From Casuarius casuarius (lineage: Eukaryota; Chordata; Aves; Casuariiformes; Casuariidae), in contig PTFA01000032.1 in NCBI GenBank assembly GCA_003342895.1, positions 5,206,472 to 5,270,471 of the forward strand: a DNA stretch of 64,000 nucleotides, written 5' to 3'. A model generated the notes under the pieces. The model did no database searches. It was not told the origin of the DNA and saw only the letters and a program-made list of their open reading frames with translations. The translations under genes were made by a program, and so were the position numbers. Shown here in pieces: positions 25,743 to 38,753 of this stretch; position 1 is the first letter of the stretch; every line of letters starts with the position of its first letter.

Positions 25743-27865
25743 CTGTTTGAAAAGTAGTATCTCAGTAAGGGGTAATTTCTGGCCTGTGAACTAGTTGGCA
25801 CCCAAAAAAATTCACTCCATCTGATAATTAAGTAATCTAGTAAGTAGGAGACTGCTCAGAATTAATTAACAATTAACAGAATTCCCACTGCTCCTGTACC
25901 TTCGATAACTCAGAACTTTGACAGTAAGTGGGGAATATAAGAATACAAAAATCCATAAATTTGGGTTCCTTTCAGGTCCAGCTTTATCTAGGGTCGCAGA
26001 GTACAGTATGTTCCCAGAGCGGGTGAGTGGGGATCTAACCTTGGCAGGAGACGGTTAGCTGCAGGGAGCGGACTGGCTGCTTTCTGAGCCTCCAATCTCT
26101 GTGTGTGCTTTTGGGGAAGTATTGATCCTGGGAAAGCAGTTCTCTTTGTCTTTTAATGTCAGCAGCTGCTCATCAGGAGGCCTCGGTGTGGTTTCATAGC
26201 TGCGCTTGCCAAGTCAATTAAAAGTTCGTTTGGCATGACTGCTGGGTGCTCTCTGTGAAAAGAGGAGGGGAGGGTTTCTGATGATCTTCTCTAAGTATTT
26301 GACATTACCATCGTAATTTAACAGTGGGCAAATGTTACGGTTAAGCAGTCAAACATTACTGATATTGTGAGGAGTCCCCATCATGCATACTGGGGATAGG
26401 GAGGAGTGAGGTTCCTCATGGAGAACCTCTCTGAGATGTCACTCTCTTATCATGATTAGTCTTTGTGTTTAACTGCAGTAAGATGTGCAGTCATGTTCAG
26501 TTCATAGCTGTTCTTTCACTGTGAGGATTGTGTGCACTAAATGGAATAAACCGGTTGCTGAAATATTTTAATTTTTAATAGAGATCTGTACCCGAAGGAA
26601 GAAGGCAACCTCAAGCTGAGAATGTGCTAATTGGGTATGCTCTGCTAAGCAAGAGACCTCAACAGTGAAAGAAGAAAATGGTCTAATCTTCTGCTAGCAC
26701 TTATCAACCCAGCACTCAGTAAGAGGAAATCGCTGTGCCCAGTCCCAGCGGCAGGGACACAGGAAAAGAGGAGATAGTTTGGTCTAGCCAGGGCAATTAC
26801 GCTGGTTGGCTCTGGGGCCTGTCTTTGATGAGAAGAGCAGGAAAGCACTCTCTCGCAAGCCCTGGACTCACAAGCTAGCAGACATGCTGAAGCAGTTGTT
26901 CCTGACAGTAAGGATCTTTCTTTACCCTAATAATGTATATGGTTTTACCATTTTGAAATGTGGTTCTGTTATAGCAGTATGTTTTAAAGTAAACATAGCA
27001 TTTTATGCTTAAATGTCTTTGGCATTAAAACTGACTCTGCGTGAACTAATAAACAAGAGGGCATCGATCCCCGTGGGTGTGATAATATTTAAAATTTGGG
27101 CACTGGACTGTCTTCCAGGACCTAGTGTTATCTCAGATATCCAAAAGTATATCCAATATTCAATACTGAATATCTAATGTTTGCCATCTCCGAACCATAT
27201 GAATTGGTTTGGGCTTTAGCAATACATGGAGCAGAAGAGGAAAGAATGACCAGTGTTAACTTCTCAGTATGTAACAGGATGGTGGGAAAGAGTGCTGGAT
27301 CCAGAGGGAATTTGTAGCAATTGTGCTCAGAACTAGCTCCAAAGTCTGCACTGCTGAACTCCCTGACCGTCACCATCTGTGCCCGAGTTCCTATCTCATG
27401 CATGAAATACCTCACGTTAGCTTTCACTTCTTTTGTTTGGTCTTTATGTTCTGCTCACACAGGAAACTTTTTCATCAAAAGAATTTTATCCAAGCGATTC
27501 ACTATGTCTAAGATGCATTTTCAGTGGGGAGATTTATTAATGCCTGTTGATATCTATTCTAGTCTGAAGATGTGGCAATGCAGAATGTTTTCCCAAATAG
27601 TATGTGTGTATCTGGAGGCAAGACAGAGGCAGGAGATAGGGTTGGAGGTAATCTAAGAAATATCAAGAATTAAATAAAGCAAAACAAACAGGAAAAGGCT
27701 GTAGTTTAACCTCAACTTTCAAGCGTATTTCCTAGCTAATTTCATAACTCTGCCTGTTCTGAAATATGACATTAGTGGATTTGATACTTTAAAAGCTGGT
27801 CTTGGTAGTGTGGCTTATTCAAACAGTGCCCTTGATTTCAGTGCCTTTAGGTTCTGGCTATTTAG

Positions 27866-27903
27866 TAGCGACATTGCTTGTGGATAGCGACATTGCTTGT
27901 GGA
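27866..27903. repeat. Perfect 19-bp tandem duplication
   Basis: The unit TAGCGACATTGCTTGTGGA occurs twice head to tail with no mismatch, followed by the start of a third unit (TAG). Perfect identity suggests a recent slippage or duplication event. Confidence 0.9.
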
Positions 27904-30608
27904 TAGACATAAACGTTCATCATTTTACAATGCAGAGTTGAGTTTGTCAGGCAGAAACAACACATAAAGAATCTGTTAGATTAATGTTTATCAGACAAAA
28001 GCTATTATGCTCCAGATTTTACTGTAGAGAAAGGACATAAAGATGAAGAATTTGTATGTTCTTTACAGTGCTATTGTGTCTGCCTTGGCAAGCATCCTTG
28101 TTGTCATAGAATAGATGATTAATCTCATTGTTTTGCTCCTTTGCTAGTTTTGAGCCTCTTTAATTAAGCTGGTGCCCAATGATGTCTTACCACGATAAGA
28201 TGTGTTAGGCTGCGAGGTAATGGTTTCTGAAAAATAGAGCTATGGCAGTGTTCTGGCGTATTCAAAATAAATCACTGCACACAAGCTTTCTCAAAGCTAT
28301 CATATTGCTGCAGAGTCAGTAAAGTTAACAGAGGACAGTTAATCTGTAAATCGTTGGTTACATATCGTAGAGGATGTAGATTTGGGGTGTTTCAGGAACT
28401 TTGAGAGCTCTGCTGTCTTTAAATAAATCTTACCGAGTGCAGTGTAGCTCCTCGTTATGGCTTGGTTATGGGCAGTAGCAGGAAGATTGAGTGCAGAGGC
28501 AGCTGCCTACAAAAAAGATGGTTTCAGACAGGATCCATCTTCTATCCCCAGGGAATCCAGCTGAGGAAGCTACCTTGAAGGAAAGCTACATGAAGAGGAG
28601 ACCCTTGAATTGATGACGTTTGATGATTGCTCTTCCATTCTTGCTAAACTCTCAACCCTTCCTTTTTCCTCCACCAGAGATTTCGTATCAGTCCCTAATT
28701 TTGAATGTATTTCCTCTCAGAACCACATCTTCTAGCAAGATCAGTAATGAATGTATTAAGGGGAATTGTGCAAGATGCTGAAAAAAAAACCAGTTCCATA
28801 TTTGCTGTGTTTCTGCACACATGCGTGGTGCACACACATGCTATTCAAATGTTTTCTTAATTAAGTTTACTTCTCAGCAATACTCGTATAACTCCACTAT
28901 CTCTTCACAGTGCTGTTAGTCCTGATTTTATATTTGATACAAGTCCACCAGGTCCAGCTGATGACCGTGGCATACTGGGACAGAGTCATGATAGAAATTT
29001 GTCAGCCATTTAAAAGAACAAGTGCATAAAACTACATAAAAGTTCATGAACAAAATATTATGTTGCATTGGCACATTGTGAAATGTCAGTAGAATACTTT
29101 AGTATTGTCATTATTAATTCAATTTATTGTTTATTTCTTTTTGTACTCTAGCTGACACAGGGATAATTTGTATGCAATCTTTTGATATGTCTACAAAAAT
29201 GCTATCTTCAGGATGGTGGTATATGTATTTGGTACACTTATATGTTATTTGCAGACAGGTCAGTAGGTAGCAGTTTGTACTGTATTTTTCCAAGCTCCTG
29301 CCCTGTGAATTGTGAAAGGATGAGGCTTGGAGAAGGATTTAGATGGCAATACAGGAAGGATAGTAAGTGCAGGTAGGATGTCTGGTTTGGGAGGAGTCTG
29401 GCAATGAGACGTGTTCATGTCATAGCTCTCCCTGCTCTCCCCTCCTTGTTTTCCACTCGTCTTTCTGCTTACCCCAAAAGAGTTGATGGAGACTGAGCAA
29501 GTATGATTCTCCTAATTATCTCTAGCCTCAGGTTTGAAGGCTTCTCTCTCCTTGTAATATGTTTCCCAACAGAACCAGATTGTTGACGGTACTGTTGGCT
29601 CCGAGTTTGTGTGTCAGAGACCTTCATTCACACCACGCTGTGCAGAAGGCTCTGCTCATAAACCATATTTACATCCTGCCTGGAAGCAGGTGACTTGTAA
29701 ATGCATTTCTCTCAGTATATTGTGTGTGTGTGTTTGGTGGATTGAGCTACTGAATTGACAAACCAATTAACCCATTTTCAGCATATACCAGATGTTTTAT
29801 CTCCCAGCCCAGGTAGCCTTGGCAGTACACTACACAGCTTAAAATTTCTGAATTGGATTTGATGTTCTTTACGGAGAAAGGCTTTGCCACATAATTATAG
29901 CGCGTAATTAAACACTGCTTTGTATCAGTTTGGGCAGCTCCTGGGAACTCTGTTTTCCTTAGTAATATTTAATAGTTTCAGGGTTTGCTTTTCCTGTGTT
30001 TGTCTTTCTCTGATATTGGCAAAAAGGCAGGCTGAACGCTAGCTGGGACATAGGAATTCCAGTAAAAACTGCAGGCAGAGGGCGAGAGGTGACTCATTAG
30101 CAGGTCTTTCATCTGGCTTAACATTGGGTCATGGAGTTAGGGGTCATGAAGTGAATAGTGAGGAATATACAGCTTGACGTCTTGTTTAATATTTCAGAAG
30201 GATGAAATAGCCGGTTTAGCCTGGGGGTTTGGGTGGAGGTATTTAGCCAGCGGGCCAACAAGGAATCGGAGGGGAATGGCTTTTAGGTGCCCATGGTGAG
30301 TAGCTGGGAAGGCATAGGGATGGCGCGTGCAGCGTGCATGCCTGTGGCTGCTCAGGACAGGGCACTGCCTGGGCCTGGAAACCCTTTGCTAATTCCCTAA
30401 TTCCCCTGGCTCAGGAAAGAGCCAGCAAGCACATTTCCATTTATACCCAAATCCTAACTCTAAAGGAGTGAGAGGAGAATGGTAAGTTGAAACCTACCTT
30501 TTTGGAGATCAGTTACCTGGAAAATACACTTATGGCCAGCATGTGCTGAGGGAACTGTGAAATACTGAACCAGCAAAAATTTGCTATGAACTATAGACTA
30601 AAATTGTA

Positions 30609-30667
30609 TTTATATATAATATATATTATATATTATATATATATTTTTTATATATATATATATATTT
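30609..30667. repeat. (TA)n microsatellite
   Basis: About 59 bases of TA dinucleotides with a short T-rich interruption. Likely polymorphic in length. Confidence 0.9.
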
Positions 30668-31943
30668 ACTTTTAGCCTTTTTGCATCCAGTCTAGCACCT
30701 GGAAGCCTGACCGTAGATCCTGCTGAATACTCTTCTTGTTTTCCTTTTACTAGTCAAGCCTTCTTGGTATTGGGGAAGCAATGTGAAGCAATGATGAAAA
30801 AACAATCTTGAGGTGTGCTGTTCCCATAGAGGTAGGATTGAGATGATGCTCTGCCTAATTTGTTTCAAGGGAGCTGCAAGCCCAGAATGCGTTTTGGAAA
30901 CTCCCCAGGGCGTGTTTGCAAAGGACTACAGTAGGTTCGCTTTTGGACACTAGCTCCTCTCAGCATCCCAAACTAGCACCTTTAAAAAGGGTAGATGGCA
31001 AAGGGAAACCCTCCACTTACATCAGTAAGCAGGCCCTGAAGCATCATTACAGATATCCTGATTTTATTCCCCATCACTGCAAGTTTTACAACAGCTTTCT
31101 TTTTATTCCCCTTATGTCCATATTTGGGATAGTCTTTCTGAATGCAGGACACATCTTTTGTGATGAAGTCAGAATGAGCATTTCAGAATTTTAAGAATAC
31201 CAGGCAGTCTGGTGCTTTTCTGATGCTCCTAAATCACAGTATTAGAAATGCAGTTATAACCAGAAGATAATAACCCTGACGTTTCTACCCAGTGGCTCTT
31301 GCTCATGCATTTTTCTCGTATCTAAGCTGGCCAGCTGAAGGGAATAGGTGACCGTATGGACACGTGAACTACCAACAATCTTCAATTGCTGAAATGTCTT
31401 TACTCCCTGAAATTCTTCTGTCTTTGCTATCTCACTGGTGCGTCCCATGATAATTGTATCTCTAACGGGAGTTGCATAGCAGTGATGAACCCAGGCACGT
31501 GCAACTTTCTGAGTAGTAATGAACTGTATCCATTTTTGTTCATCTGAAGTAGAGCATTTCTTAGATGAGAACAGAGCTGCATATCTAGCTCAGTTTCTTC
31601 AAGACCTTTAAATCATGGGTTCTGGGTGAGTTGCTCATGGGCTTGCATAATACCAACTTGATAAGTGTCTCTGTAAACGTCCTGAAAAATTTATTTGTCT
31701 CCAAAAAAATAGGAGAAGGTTCTCCTAATGGATGACTGTGATCTGGGAGCCAGATACCTGCGCTATTGGCTTCAGAAGTTGTAGGTTCATAACCTTAACA
31801 GAAGCAAGGGGGACCTACACACCCACAACTTTTACAAAAATTAAGTGTATTTAAAGCATAGCTATTTCCTCCTGGTTTTGTAGCTGTGCTGGAAAGTCAT
31901 TACACGTGGATTTATTTTTCCTTATCTCTTGGATTATCATCTG

Positions 31944-31987
31944 CTTCCTTCCTTCCTGGATGGATTTATCCAGAGTTCTGATTGCAG
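31944..31987 (+). repeat. Short dispersed repeat, copy 1
   Basis: CTTCCTTCCTGGATGGATTTATCCAGAGTTC followed by TGATTGCAGCT. A near-identical sequence lies at about 33824-33870 in the same orientation. Outside this stretch the two sites diverge. Confidence 0.5.
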
Positions 31988-33823
31988 CTCCTTATTTTTA
32001 TCATCTCCTTTCTATGTGGCTTAAGAGTTTGTGTGTTTAACATAATTGAGCTGAGTATTTTGCAGCAATTGATGGTGAAGTTAATTTTCCAGAGATCAGT
32101 GGGTTGGTTACAGTGAATCTTTTTGTAGCATACTCATTTTGGCTTTTTGCTCTTTTGGTTACAGACCTGCTTTATTTCATTCAACTTTGTGCTTTATTTC
32201 ATTTTTGCAACTGAGACACATATTAATCTGACTTTGGAGAAGGGAAAGAGACAACATATTAGATTTTAAGACCCTTACACAGAAATTCAGACATCTGGTC
32301 ATTGATAAATCCAGTGTGCAGACAGGATCATGAATGTGTTAGAAAGCAACAATTTAAAATACCAGTGCACTAAATACCTCTTTAGTCTCTTTCTTTGGAT
32401 TTGGTTTGGAATTTGATTTTAGGGTATTAGTCATTTCTAGGCTCATGTAAAAAGTGCACAATGAACTGGGAAGAAAAAGAAAAGTTTATTTTAGATAGAT
32501 CTATAAGGAAAAGTGATTTGCATGATTTTAAAATAGAAAAGTCAGTCAGTTGCACGAGACTGCGATCAACAATGTGCTACAAGGGCTGCTCCTTGGAACT
32601 GGGAGGTCACCGCCTTTCGGAGCTAAAAATGTTCTCTCGTATACACATGGGAATGAGGGGAGAGAGCGGTGCATTGGGTTTACCTAGCATGAGGTAGATA
32701 AACTAGAGGAACGATTTTTTTGAGGCTTTGCCTGGACTAGGAGAAAATAATGTTTTTACTGAAACATCTTTAATTTCAGTATAAAAGCCAGTTGTATTTT
32801 AGTGTGTGTTAACTGGCTAAGATATACCCTATACAAGTTTTAATACGTTCATATATTCAAGACTTATGTGCCTATAGACTTATCCCAGAAGCATGAATCT
32901 TGTATGAGTCATATAATGCTATTTTGTTTGGGTCTGTTTATAGATAGTCTTATTTAACACTAGAAGGATTTTCTCCTAGTTATTTTTGAAGCAAGACACG
33001 TATTATAAAACAGGTATCACCACAGCTTTGCATCAGAATGGTGGTCATTTGTGATATAGAACAGTTTGGGTTATTTCAGTTGAAGTGTACATATATGAGC
33101 TGGTAAAATAAGTTAATCAATTTTTGAAGAATAGCTCTTTTAAAAGTTGTATAGACAAGCTTTGACTGCTTGCCCACTGAGAGGAATATGATAAATTGAT
33201 TTAAATATTAAACACAAGTTGAAGTGATTAATTTTCAATGGAGACAATGAAAAACTGGTTTTGCTTGTATTCCTTGACCCTTTCAGAAGCTTTACTTTTC
33301 CAAAGGTAATTCTTTTTCTTTTCACGTGCGTGCGGCACAGGATGTGAGTTACTTCACAGTAGGTAAGTTCATTAGTTGGCATTTGTGGTATAATATCCAG
33401 CTGTGGAAGGCCTATACGTATTGGTATTTAGGTCATCTTAATTAGGCCTCAAAATAAAGATTTAAGATTAAGTGGAATAATTGCACATACTTCATTGTGG
33501 CTGAGGCTCTTCAGTGAAAAGAGGGTGCAGTTCCCGGGCAGCGGGAACTCAGTGAGGCAAAGTTGCTGCAAGCCTGCCTCAACGGTGCTCTGGGGAGCCT
33601 GCCGGCAGCCGAGCTGATTAAAACTAATGATTCTGGGGAAGGTGAAAGATGGGGCAGTTTTCAGCTGGGTTAACTGCGGTACCGGATATGCCTGCTCTCA
33701 CTAGTCCCAGGGCCAGCACAGGGAAGAGGGTCGGCTGGGGCACCCCCAGGTTAGATCATTTTTAGGCTTCGGTGGGACCCAGACTCCTTCGGTTCTGAGG
33801 AGTTCATCTTTTCTTTGTTCCCT

Positions 33824-33870
33824 TCTTCCTTCCTTGATGGATTTATCCAGAGTTCAGTTTGCATTCAGCT
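33824..33870 (+). repeat. Short dispersed repeat, copy 2
   Basis: CTTCCTTCCTTGATGGATTTATCCAGAGTTC followed by AGTTTGCATTCAGCT, matching the copy at 31944-31987 with a few mismatches and a small insertion. It may be the edge of an old repeat family that I cannot name. Confidence 0.5.
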
Positions 33871-35478
33871 GTCAGTGCTCCTCTTCCAAGCTCAGATGAG
33901 CACGGCAGCTTTCCCCACTTCTTTCAGAACCTGCGGGAACTTGCCATATCGAGATTGCCCCCAAATACCACAAAAGCACTACTGGTGAACGTCTGGGTGA
34001 GTTCTTCTGTGCCAAAAGTGGTGGCAGCAATTACCATCCGGCTTGTGTCGCATTCCCGGTTAGCAGCCAAAACTTGGGAGGCAGCGCGCATCCCCTGTGC
34101 TGGGTGTAACAGCACAGTTAAGAACAGCAAGAGGTGCCAAAGGAATTTGGACAGTCAGTGGACAGCTGGATGACCAGCATGTTAAAGCTGCCCTGGGGTT
34201 GATGAAAGGCAACCGTACATATTTCTGCCAACCAATGAATGCATCTGCTTTAATCACAGATGCAAACCTAAGATGTACGATCTTCAAACCCATCTCCACC
34301 CAACCATCAGCCAGGAAGTTGAGGGTGATGTGTAACTTTGGCTGAGGGAAGGCTTGGAGGAGAATTACAGTGGTGGTTGGAATATGCACCTGGTGTTGTA
34401 CAAGTGCCTTATGGCTTCTAGCTGGCAATCTAGGTGAAATATTCTATTATTAGTTTGATACATTTAGTAGGATTAAGGTAGCAAGATTGTGCTGTCGTTA
34501 ATCTCTTTGACTAACGAGCGTGCAAAGTTTTAGTATGCTTTTTGCATTGTAACACCACAAGATGGGAGGGTATCATTGTCTAAGTGCACTATTAAGCTAA
34601 TAACATATAAAGAGCTATTAAAAAGCAACAGCTGTTGTTTGCCACATCAAGTGGTGCTGGTAGTTGAAGCCTCCCACCTTTGTTTAGGGACTAATGGAAT
34701 TGAAAATGGAAGGGAGCTCCTCTTGCTTTGAATTTCTCCCTAGAAAAACATCTCTCTGTCCACTGACTATAGGTGGAGCCAAGGGAGCACCCCTGGGCAC
34801 AGGAGACAGATGTCTCCTGTCTATGTCAACAAGTTCAGCGCATCCTAAAATGCAGATTTCCTCATCTTTAGTAGCATTTTGAAGGTGCATGCTATCTCGT
34901 ACCAGATCTTCTAAAATTCTGATTTAGAGAAAGCCTGAGGGGATTTAGGTTTACATATTTTCCTAAGAGGATTATGCCTCGCACTTAGTTGTTCTGTAAA
35001 TTTTTTGAGGGTATTTTTTATGATTTTCTAAGTACTCAAAACCCCACATACACATTCAAACTGTCTTGAAATGTGTTGTCTGGGAGTTAGTGATACAAAT
35101 CTGGTGTTTGAACTAGTAGTAAACTGAATCACCAAACCTCAGGGTTGTTTTGAATTGAAAATTTTTCAGTAATCTGATTTCTAGCACAGCTGCAGGAATG
35201 GTTGCAGCAGCGCAACTGGAGGGGCTAGCAAATGGCAGGAAGGATTGGAAACTGCTTGCACCGGCATCATTAGTGAAAACAATTTATTGTGAAGCTGCAG
35301 CCCAGGAATAAATTAATGAGCGCCCTTCCAAGCATGGGGGTGCTCATAACATTTTCCGATTCTGGAAACTTTATACGCAGATCAAGGGAGTAAGGCAGCT
35401 CGGTGGGAAGAATATTAAGGTAATTGGAGAAAAATGCGGTAGTATATGAGGACCTTTATCAGTGGATATCAAATCACT

Positions 35479-35489
35479 GGGGGGGGGGG
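35479..35489 (+). repeat. G11 homopolymer
   Basis: Eleven consecutive G, followed about 50 bases later by C-rich sequence. The length may be unreliable in the assembly. Confidence 0.75.
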
Positions 35490-36286
35490 TGTCTGTCTGA
35501 TGGTTTGGGTTTTTTTCGTCATGTGTTGTCCCCACTGGCAGCCCCCCACCCCGGGGATTTTTGGAAGCCTGAGTGCAGGTCTTAGTTTTGTGCTGCTTTT
35601 TGGGTGTTTGGAGGCTGCGCAGCGGCACTCACAGTTAAAGGCAACCCTGTGCCGGAGCTCCTTCCCTGCCCACTACAACATTCAGAAGACTTGAAAAAAA
35701 GGATAAAACTTCCTTTACAACTTCATTTCAGCACAGAGTGGGGAGGGGTCTGATGGAAGTGAAGAAAATTGGTTTGAAATGCAAGCAAACTAATCTGTGC
35801 TGCTCAGAGCGATAGAGCACCTTTCTGAACTGCTGGTTTGTACCCAGTACTAGGAGCTCTGTGATCTTTTTCCCTCTTTAGGCACCCCTCACAAGGGAGA
35901 TGAGATAGTAAGAGGACGGGCATTACTGAGAGACGAGTGGCGTTTTTTGGTCAAAGCTGTGGGCAGGGAGCAGAGAGGAGTAGTTATAGCAAGAAGCATC
36001 CCCTGTAACAGCGGCAATGGCCAAGTCGGCCTGGATGCATCTCTGTCCTCGTTATTCATTGCAGAGCTGTACTTACAGTACTGCAAGCTGTAACGCTGCG
36101 AATGAGGAGCTGGTGCTAGGTGGGTGTTAAAGCCCTTTAAAGAAAGGAAAATTTGAAAACGGAAGAAACTAAGGAGGAGGAACAGTTGGGAGTGGAACGT
36201 TTCTATTTCCATTTTGATATAGAAGCTTTTATGAAATAGTTTGTTTCTGGTTGGAATCAAATTGAATTTTTAAGGTAAGCAACACC

Positions 36287-36300
36287 AAAAAAAAAAAAAA
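36287..36300. repeat. A14 homopolymer
   Basis: Fourteen consecutive A about 140 bases upstream of the exon 2 acceptor. No element body is recognised. Confidence 0.75.
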
Positions 36301-36440
36301 GAACAGCCTTGATTAACACCCAAACGTATGGCTCAGATCAGTTATCTCTGCAGTTTGCGAGCTTTACTAAATAGCAGCTCTGGGTACTTCCTCACACACC
36401 CCAGCCAATGGTGCTCTTCTGTGTTTTGTTTTCTCTGCAG

Positions 36441-36512
36441 GCGTCGGCTGATCTCCCAGCGATCTTCTCTGGAGACCCTGGAGGACATCGAGGAAAATGC
36501 CCCACTGCGGAG
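36441..36512 (+). CDS. CABLES1: CABLES1 exon 2
   Basis: This 72-nt internal exon encodes 23 full codons, starting with Arg-Arg-Leu-Ile-Ser-Gln and ending LETLEDIEENAPLR. The first base G completes an Arg codon begun in exon 1, and the last two bases AG begin the Arg codon finished by exon 3. The acceptor is strong (TTTTCTCTGCAG, ending at 36440). The donor at 36513 is GTCATT, a poor match to GTRAGT. The Ser-rich start followed by an acidic stretch is the conserved beginning of the family's central region; no catalytic residues are expected because the protein is an adaptor. Exon length is a multiple of three with matching phases, so skipping would keep the frame. Identity is from recalled similarity to mammalian CABLES1, nearly residue for residue. 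Confidence 0.94.
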
Positions 36513-38660
36513 GTCATTTTATTTACTATCTGTCTGGTTACTTGTCTGTAGGGCATATGCATGGACAGACTTGCTATCCTTGCCCATGTTGAAAAGTAGC
36601 TGAGTATGTACATTAGATGTTCTTCATAGTGGGTAAAAGTATTGAAACCTCACGCACCCTGCAAGATGGTAGATGATGTGAATTAGACATTATCTGGCTT
36701 TAGATTATTAAATAAAAAGGAACTATTTAAATTTGAATAGAGAAGAAAGTTTAGTTGTCACTAACAGGAATGATAGTCCTTAACATAATATATTTAAAAA
36801 TATATTTAGTAAAGTAAGCTTTTTAAGGTTAGCACTTTCCCCTTTTCTATGGATTTTTATAGTGTTTGCTTCTCTCAGTATATCCAAACTTATTTCAGTA
36901 ACCAGCATTACTGTCTTTGTGTGTTGGCTAGTTGGTTTCTGATGACTACTTCATGAATAAATCTGCTCCTATCCATGTTATATCAGCAGCTTCATCACAG
37001 CTTTGCTTCTACATCCAAGAGGCAACAGCTTCTCTGGGGGCTGCAGGGATTAGTCCCTCGGCATCCTCTGGAGCGGGGGAAAGTAGAGCAACTGTCTAAC
37101 AGCTCCCAAACGGCCTGATGAGTGATCTGGCCGGTGCGTGGTATGCTTCCAGCTTAGCTGTTCAGCCAGGCAGTGGCTCAATTTTCAATGTCCCTTTATC
37201 GTGGGACCTCTAATTCAGCTGGTTTATATTGGTATTTAGCCTATAGCCTTGTTTATCCACACACAGTTTGGCAGTCTCTCCCCACCTGGAAGCAAAGACT
37301 TAATAGCGAAGGCTCTACCAACTGGCCTATTACCAAGACTTGATTATTTTTACAAAGGCTGCTGCTGAATGCTTACCAGCATGTTATGAAGCGTTCTCAC
37401 AAATGATTCAAACATGTATAATTGGCAAAAGATGTAAACAAAGTATGGTTAGTGAGGCAGTAATTTTACTTGCTAATTCACAGAATTGTTGGTATTATCA
37501 CTCTCTTGATGGTATTTTCCCATGAAGAGGGAAACGAGTAATTGCAACCCTAGAGTGAGGGAATCCCAAGGATTTTGCTAACGGGAAGAAGGCAGCAAAG
37601 TGGTGGGGTGATTTCAGGACTGGGGTCTTCATGGTGTGCAGGTAGGGTAACATTTTCTTCCCCAGACAGGGGTGAGGGAAATGCAGCAAACCCAGTCCTC
37701 CTCCACCCCTCCCAACTTCCTCCCCCAGTTTGACAAGGAAAGATTTCTCAAAAACAGAGCACATTGCAGCAGTTTGCCCTCAGATCTGGCAGCTAGTGGA
37801 GGCCAAGATAGCCGTGGCTGCTAACCCCACTCTCCAAAGAGCCGTGCTGAGATCCCCGGCTGCCCACCAAGCTCGGGAGCTACCTCGGTGCCCGTGCTGC
37901 GGGAGGCGGTGGAGCAAAAAGCAGCAATGAGGTGAAACGGAGAAAGGTTTTGCAGCATGTCCTGGTTTCGGTTGGATAAAAAGGATGGGGGGGTGGTCTC
38001 GTCGCTCCTTCCTGGGGCAATATCTTTCTCTAGCCGCAATTTTAAAAAGCGTGTTCAGATGTAAAATAGGTTTAAGTATTAATGTTTTGAAGAGATTTTT
38101 CCAGGGGTAATTTATTTTCAGTTGTTTTATATGCTGTCAGGAACATGAAAACTGATATTTAGAGCTAAAAGCAAATAGGGATCACCCTTGTAAATGAGAG
38201 ATTTTAGTCTTTCTAAAATTAAAACAAGAAAGGACTTTCCTCAATAATTCCCTTAGCCAAAGCTGAGGAGGATATGGAAGTGTGTGTTTTGGTGTGGAGA
38301 GGAAGAATCTCATAAAGATTTACCAGGTTTTATTTCATTTTTTCCTCTGAAAGCTAAATCTAAGTTCTCACAGCAGATTACAGGAAGTTTTATTTTGCTG
38401 AGATTTTTTAACTTGTTTTTTTTGCATGAAGGGAGGGTGGTGGTGCTTTCTCTTATTATTTTAAATATATGTTTTTTTAATTTGAGCTGTCGCCTTTCCA
38501 GACTTATTGTCTTTGTTGTTGTTGCTGATTCCTAAAGCAGGGTGACTTGAATCATTTGTCTGGTCTTTCCTTCCTGCCTTTGTGTAGACTTCTCCGCTGT
38601 GCAGCAGGGAACTGAGTACACTTCTTTTTTCTTTTTTCCCCCAACTGATTTATTTTTCAG
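36513..38660 (+). other. CABLES1 intron 2
   Basis: This 2148-bp GT-AG intron is mostly AT-rich, with a more GC-rich patch at 37770-37930 that is open in the + frame but shows no recognised protein. A long pyrimidine tract precedes the acceptor. Confidence 0.85.
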
Positions 38661-38753
38661 ATGTCGGACTCTCTCAGGATCACCCAGACCAAAGAACTTT
38701 AAGAAGGTTCATTTTATCAAGAACATGCGGCAACATGACACCAGAAACGGCAG
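38661..38753 (+). CDS. CABLES1: CABLES1 exon 3
   Basis: This 93-nt exon encodes 30 full codons, from CRTLSGSPRP through NFKKVHFIKNMRQHDT to Arg-Asn-Gly. The first base A completes Arg from exon 2, and the terminal AG starts the Arg codon shared with exon 4. The acceptor follows a long pyrimidine tract (38621-38642) and reads TTTTTCAG. The donor GTACTG at 38754 is acceptable but not optimal. The block is rich in basic residues and contains an SPRP proline-directed site that fits a CDK-substrate or adaptor protein, though that role is inferred. Compared with the mammalian sequence as I recall it, one Ile is replaced by Val. Phase in equals phase out, so the exon is frame-neutral. Confidence 0.95.

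Larger units (their letters stand above)
9131..36440 (+). other. CABLES1 intron 1 (remainder), no gene seen
   Basis: About 27 kb of mostly AT-rich intron. It contains the separately listed poly-A/T tracts, the TA/CA microsatellites near 23.3 and 30.6 kb, a 19-bp tandem duplication at 27866, a 37-nt hairpin at 22362, a G-rich run near 18.5 kb and a moderately GC-rich stretch near 19.2-19.6 kb. A single unresolved base (N) is at 25438. No exon with family similarity, tRNA, rRNA or intact transposon was recognised. Confidence 0.6.

Noticed and set aside
36328..36603. 91-codon frame running through exon 2 with an upstream ATG
   Set aside because: Only 36441-36512 matches CABLES1; the rest is intron read through, since the splice sites at both edges and the phase with exon 3 define the real exon.
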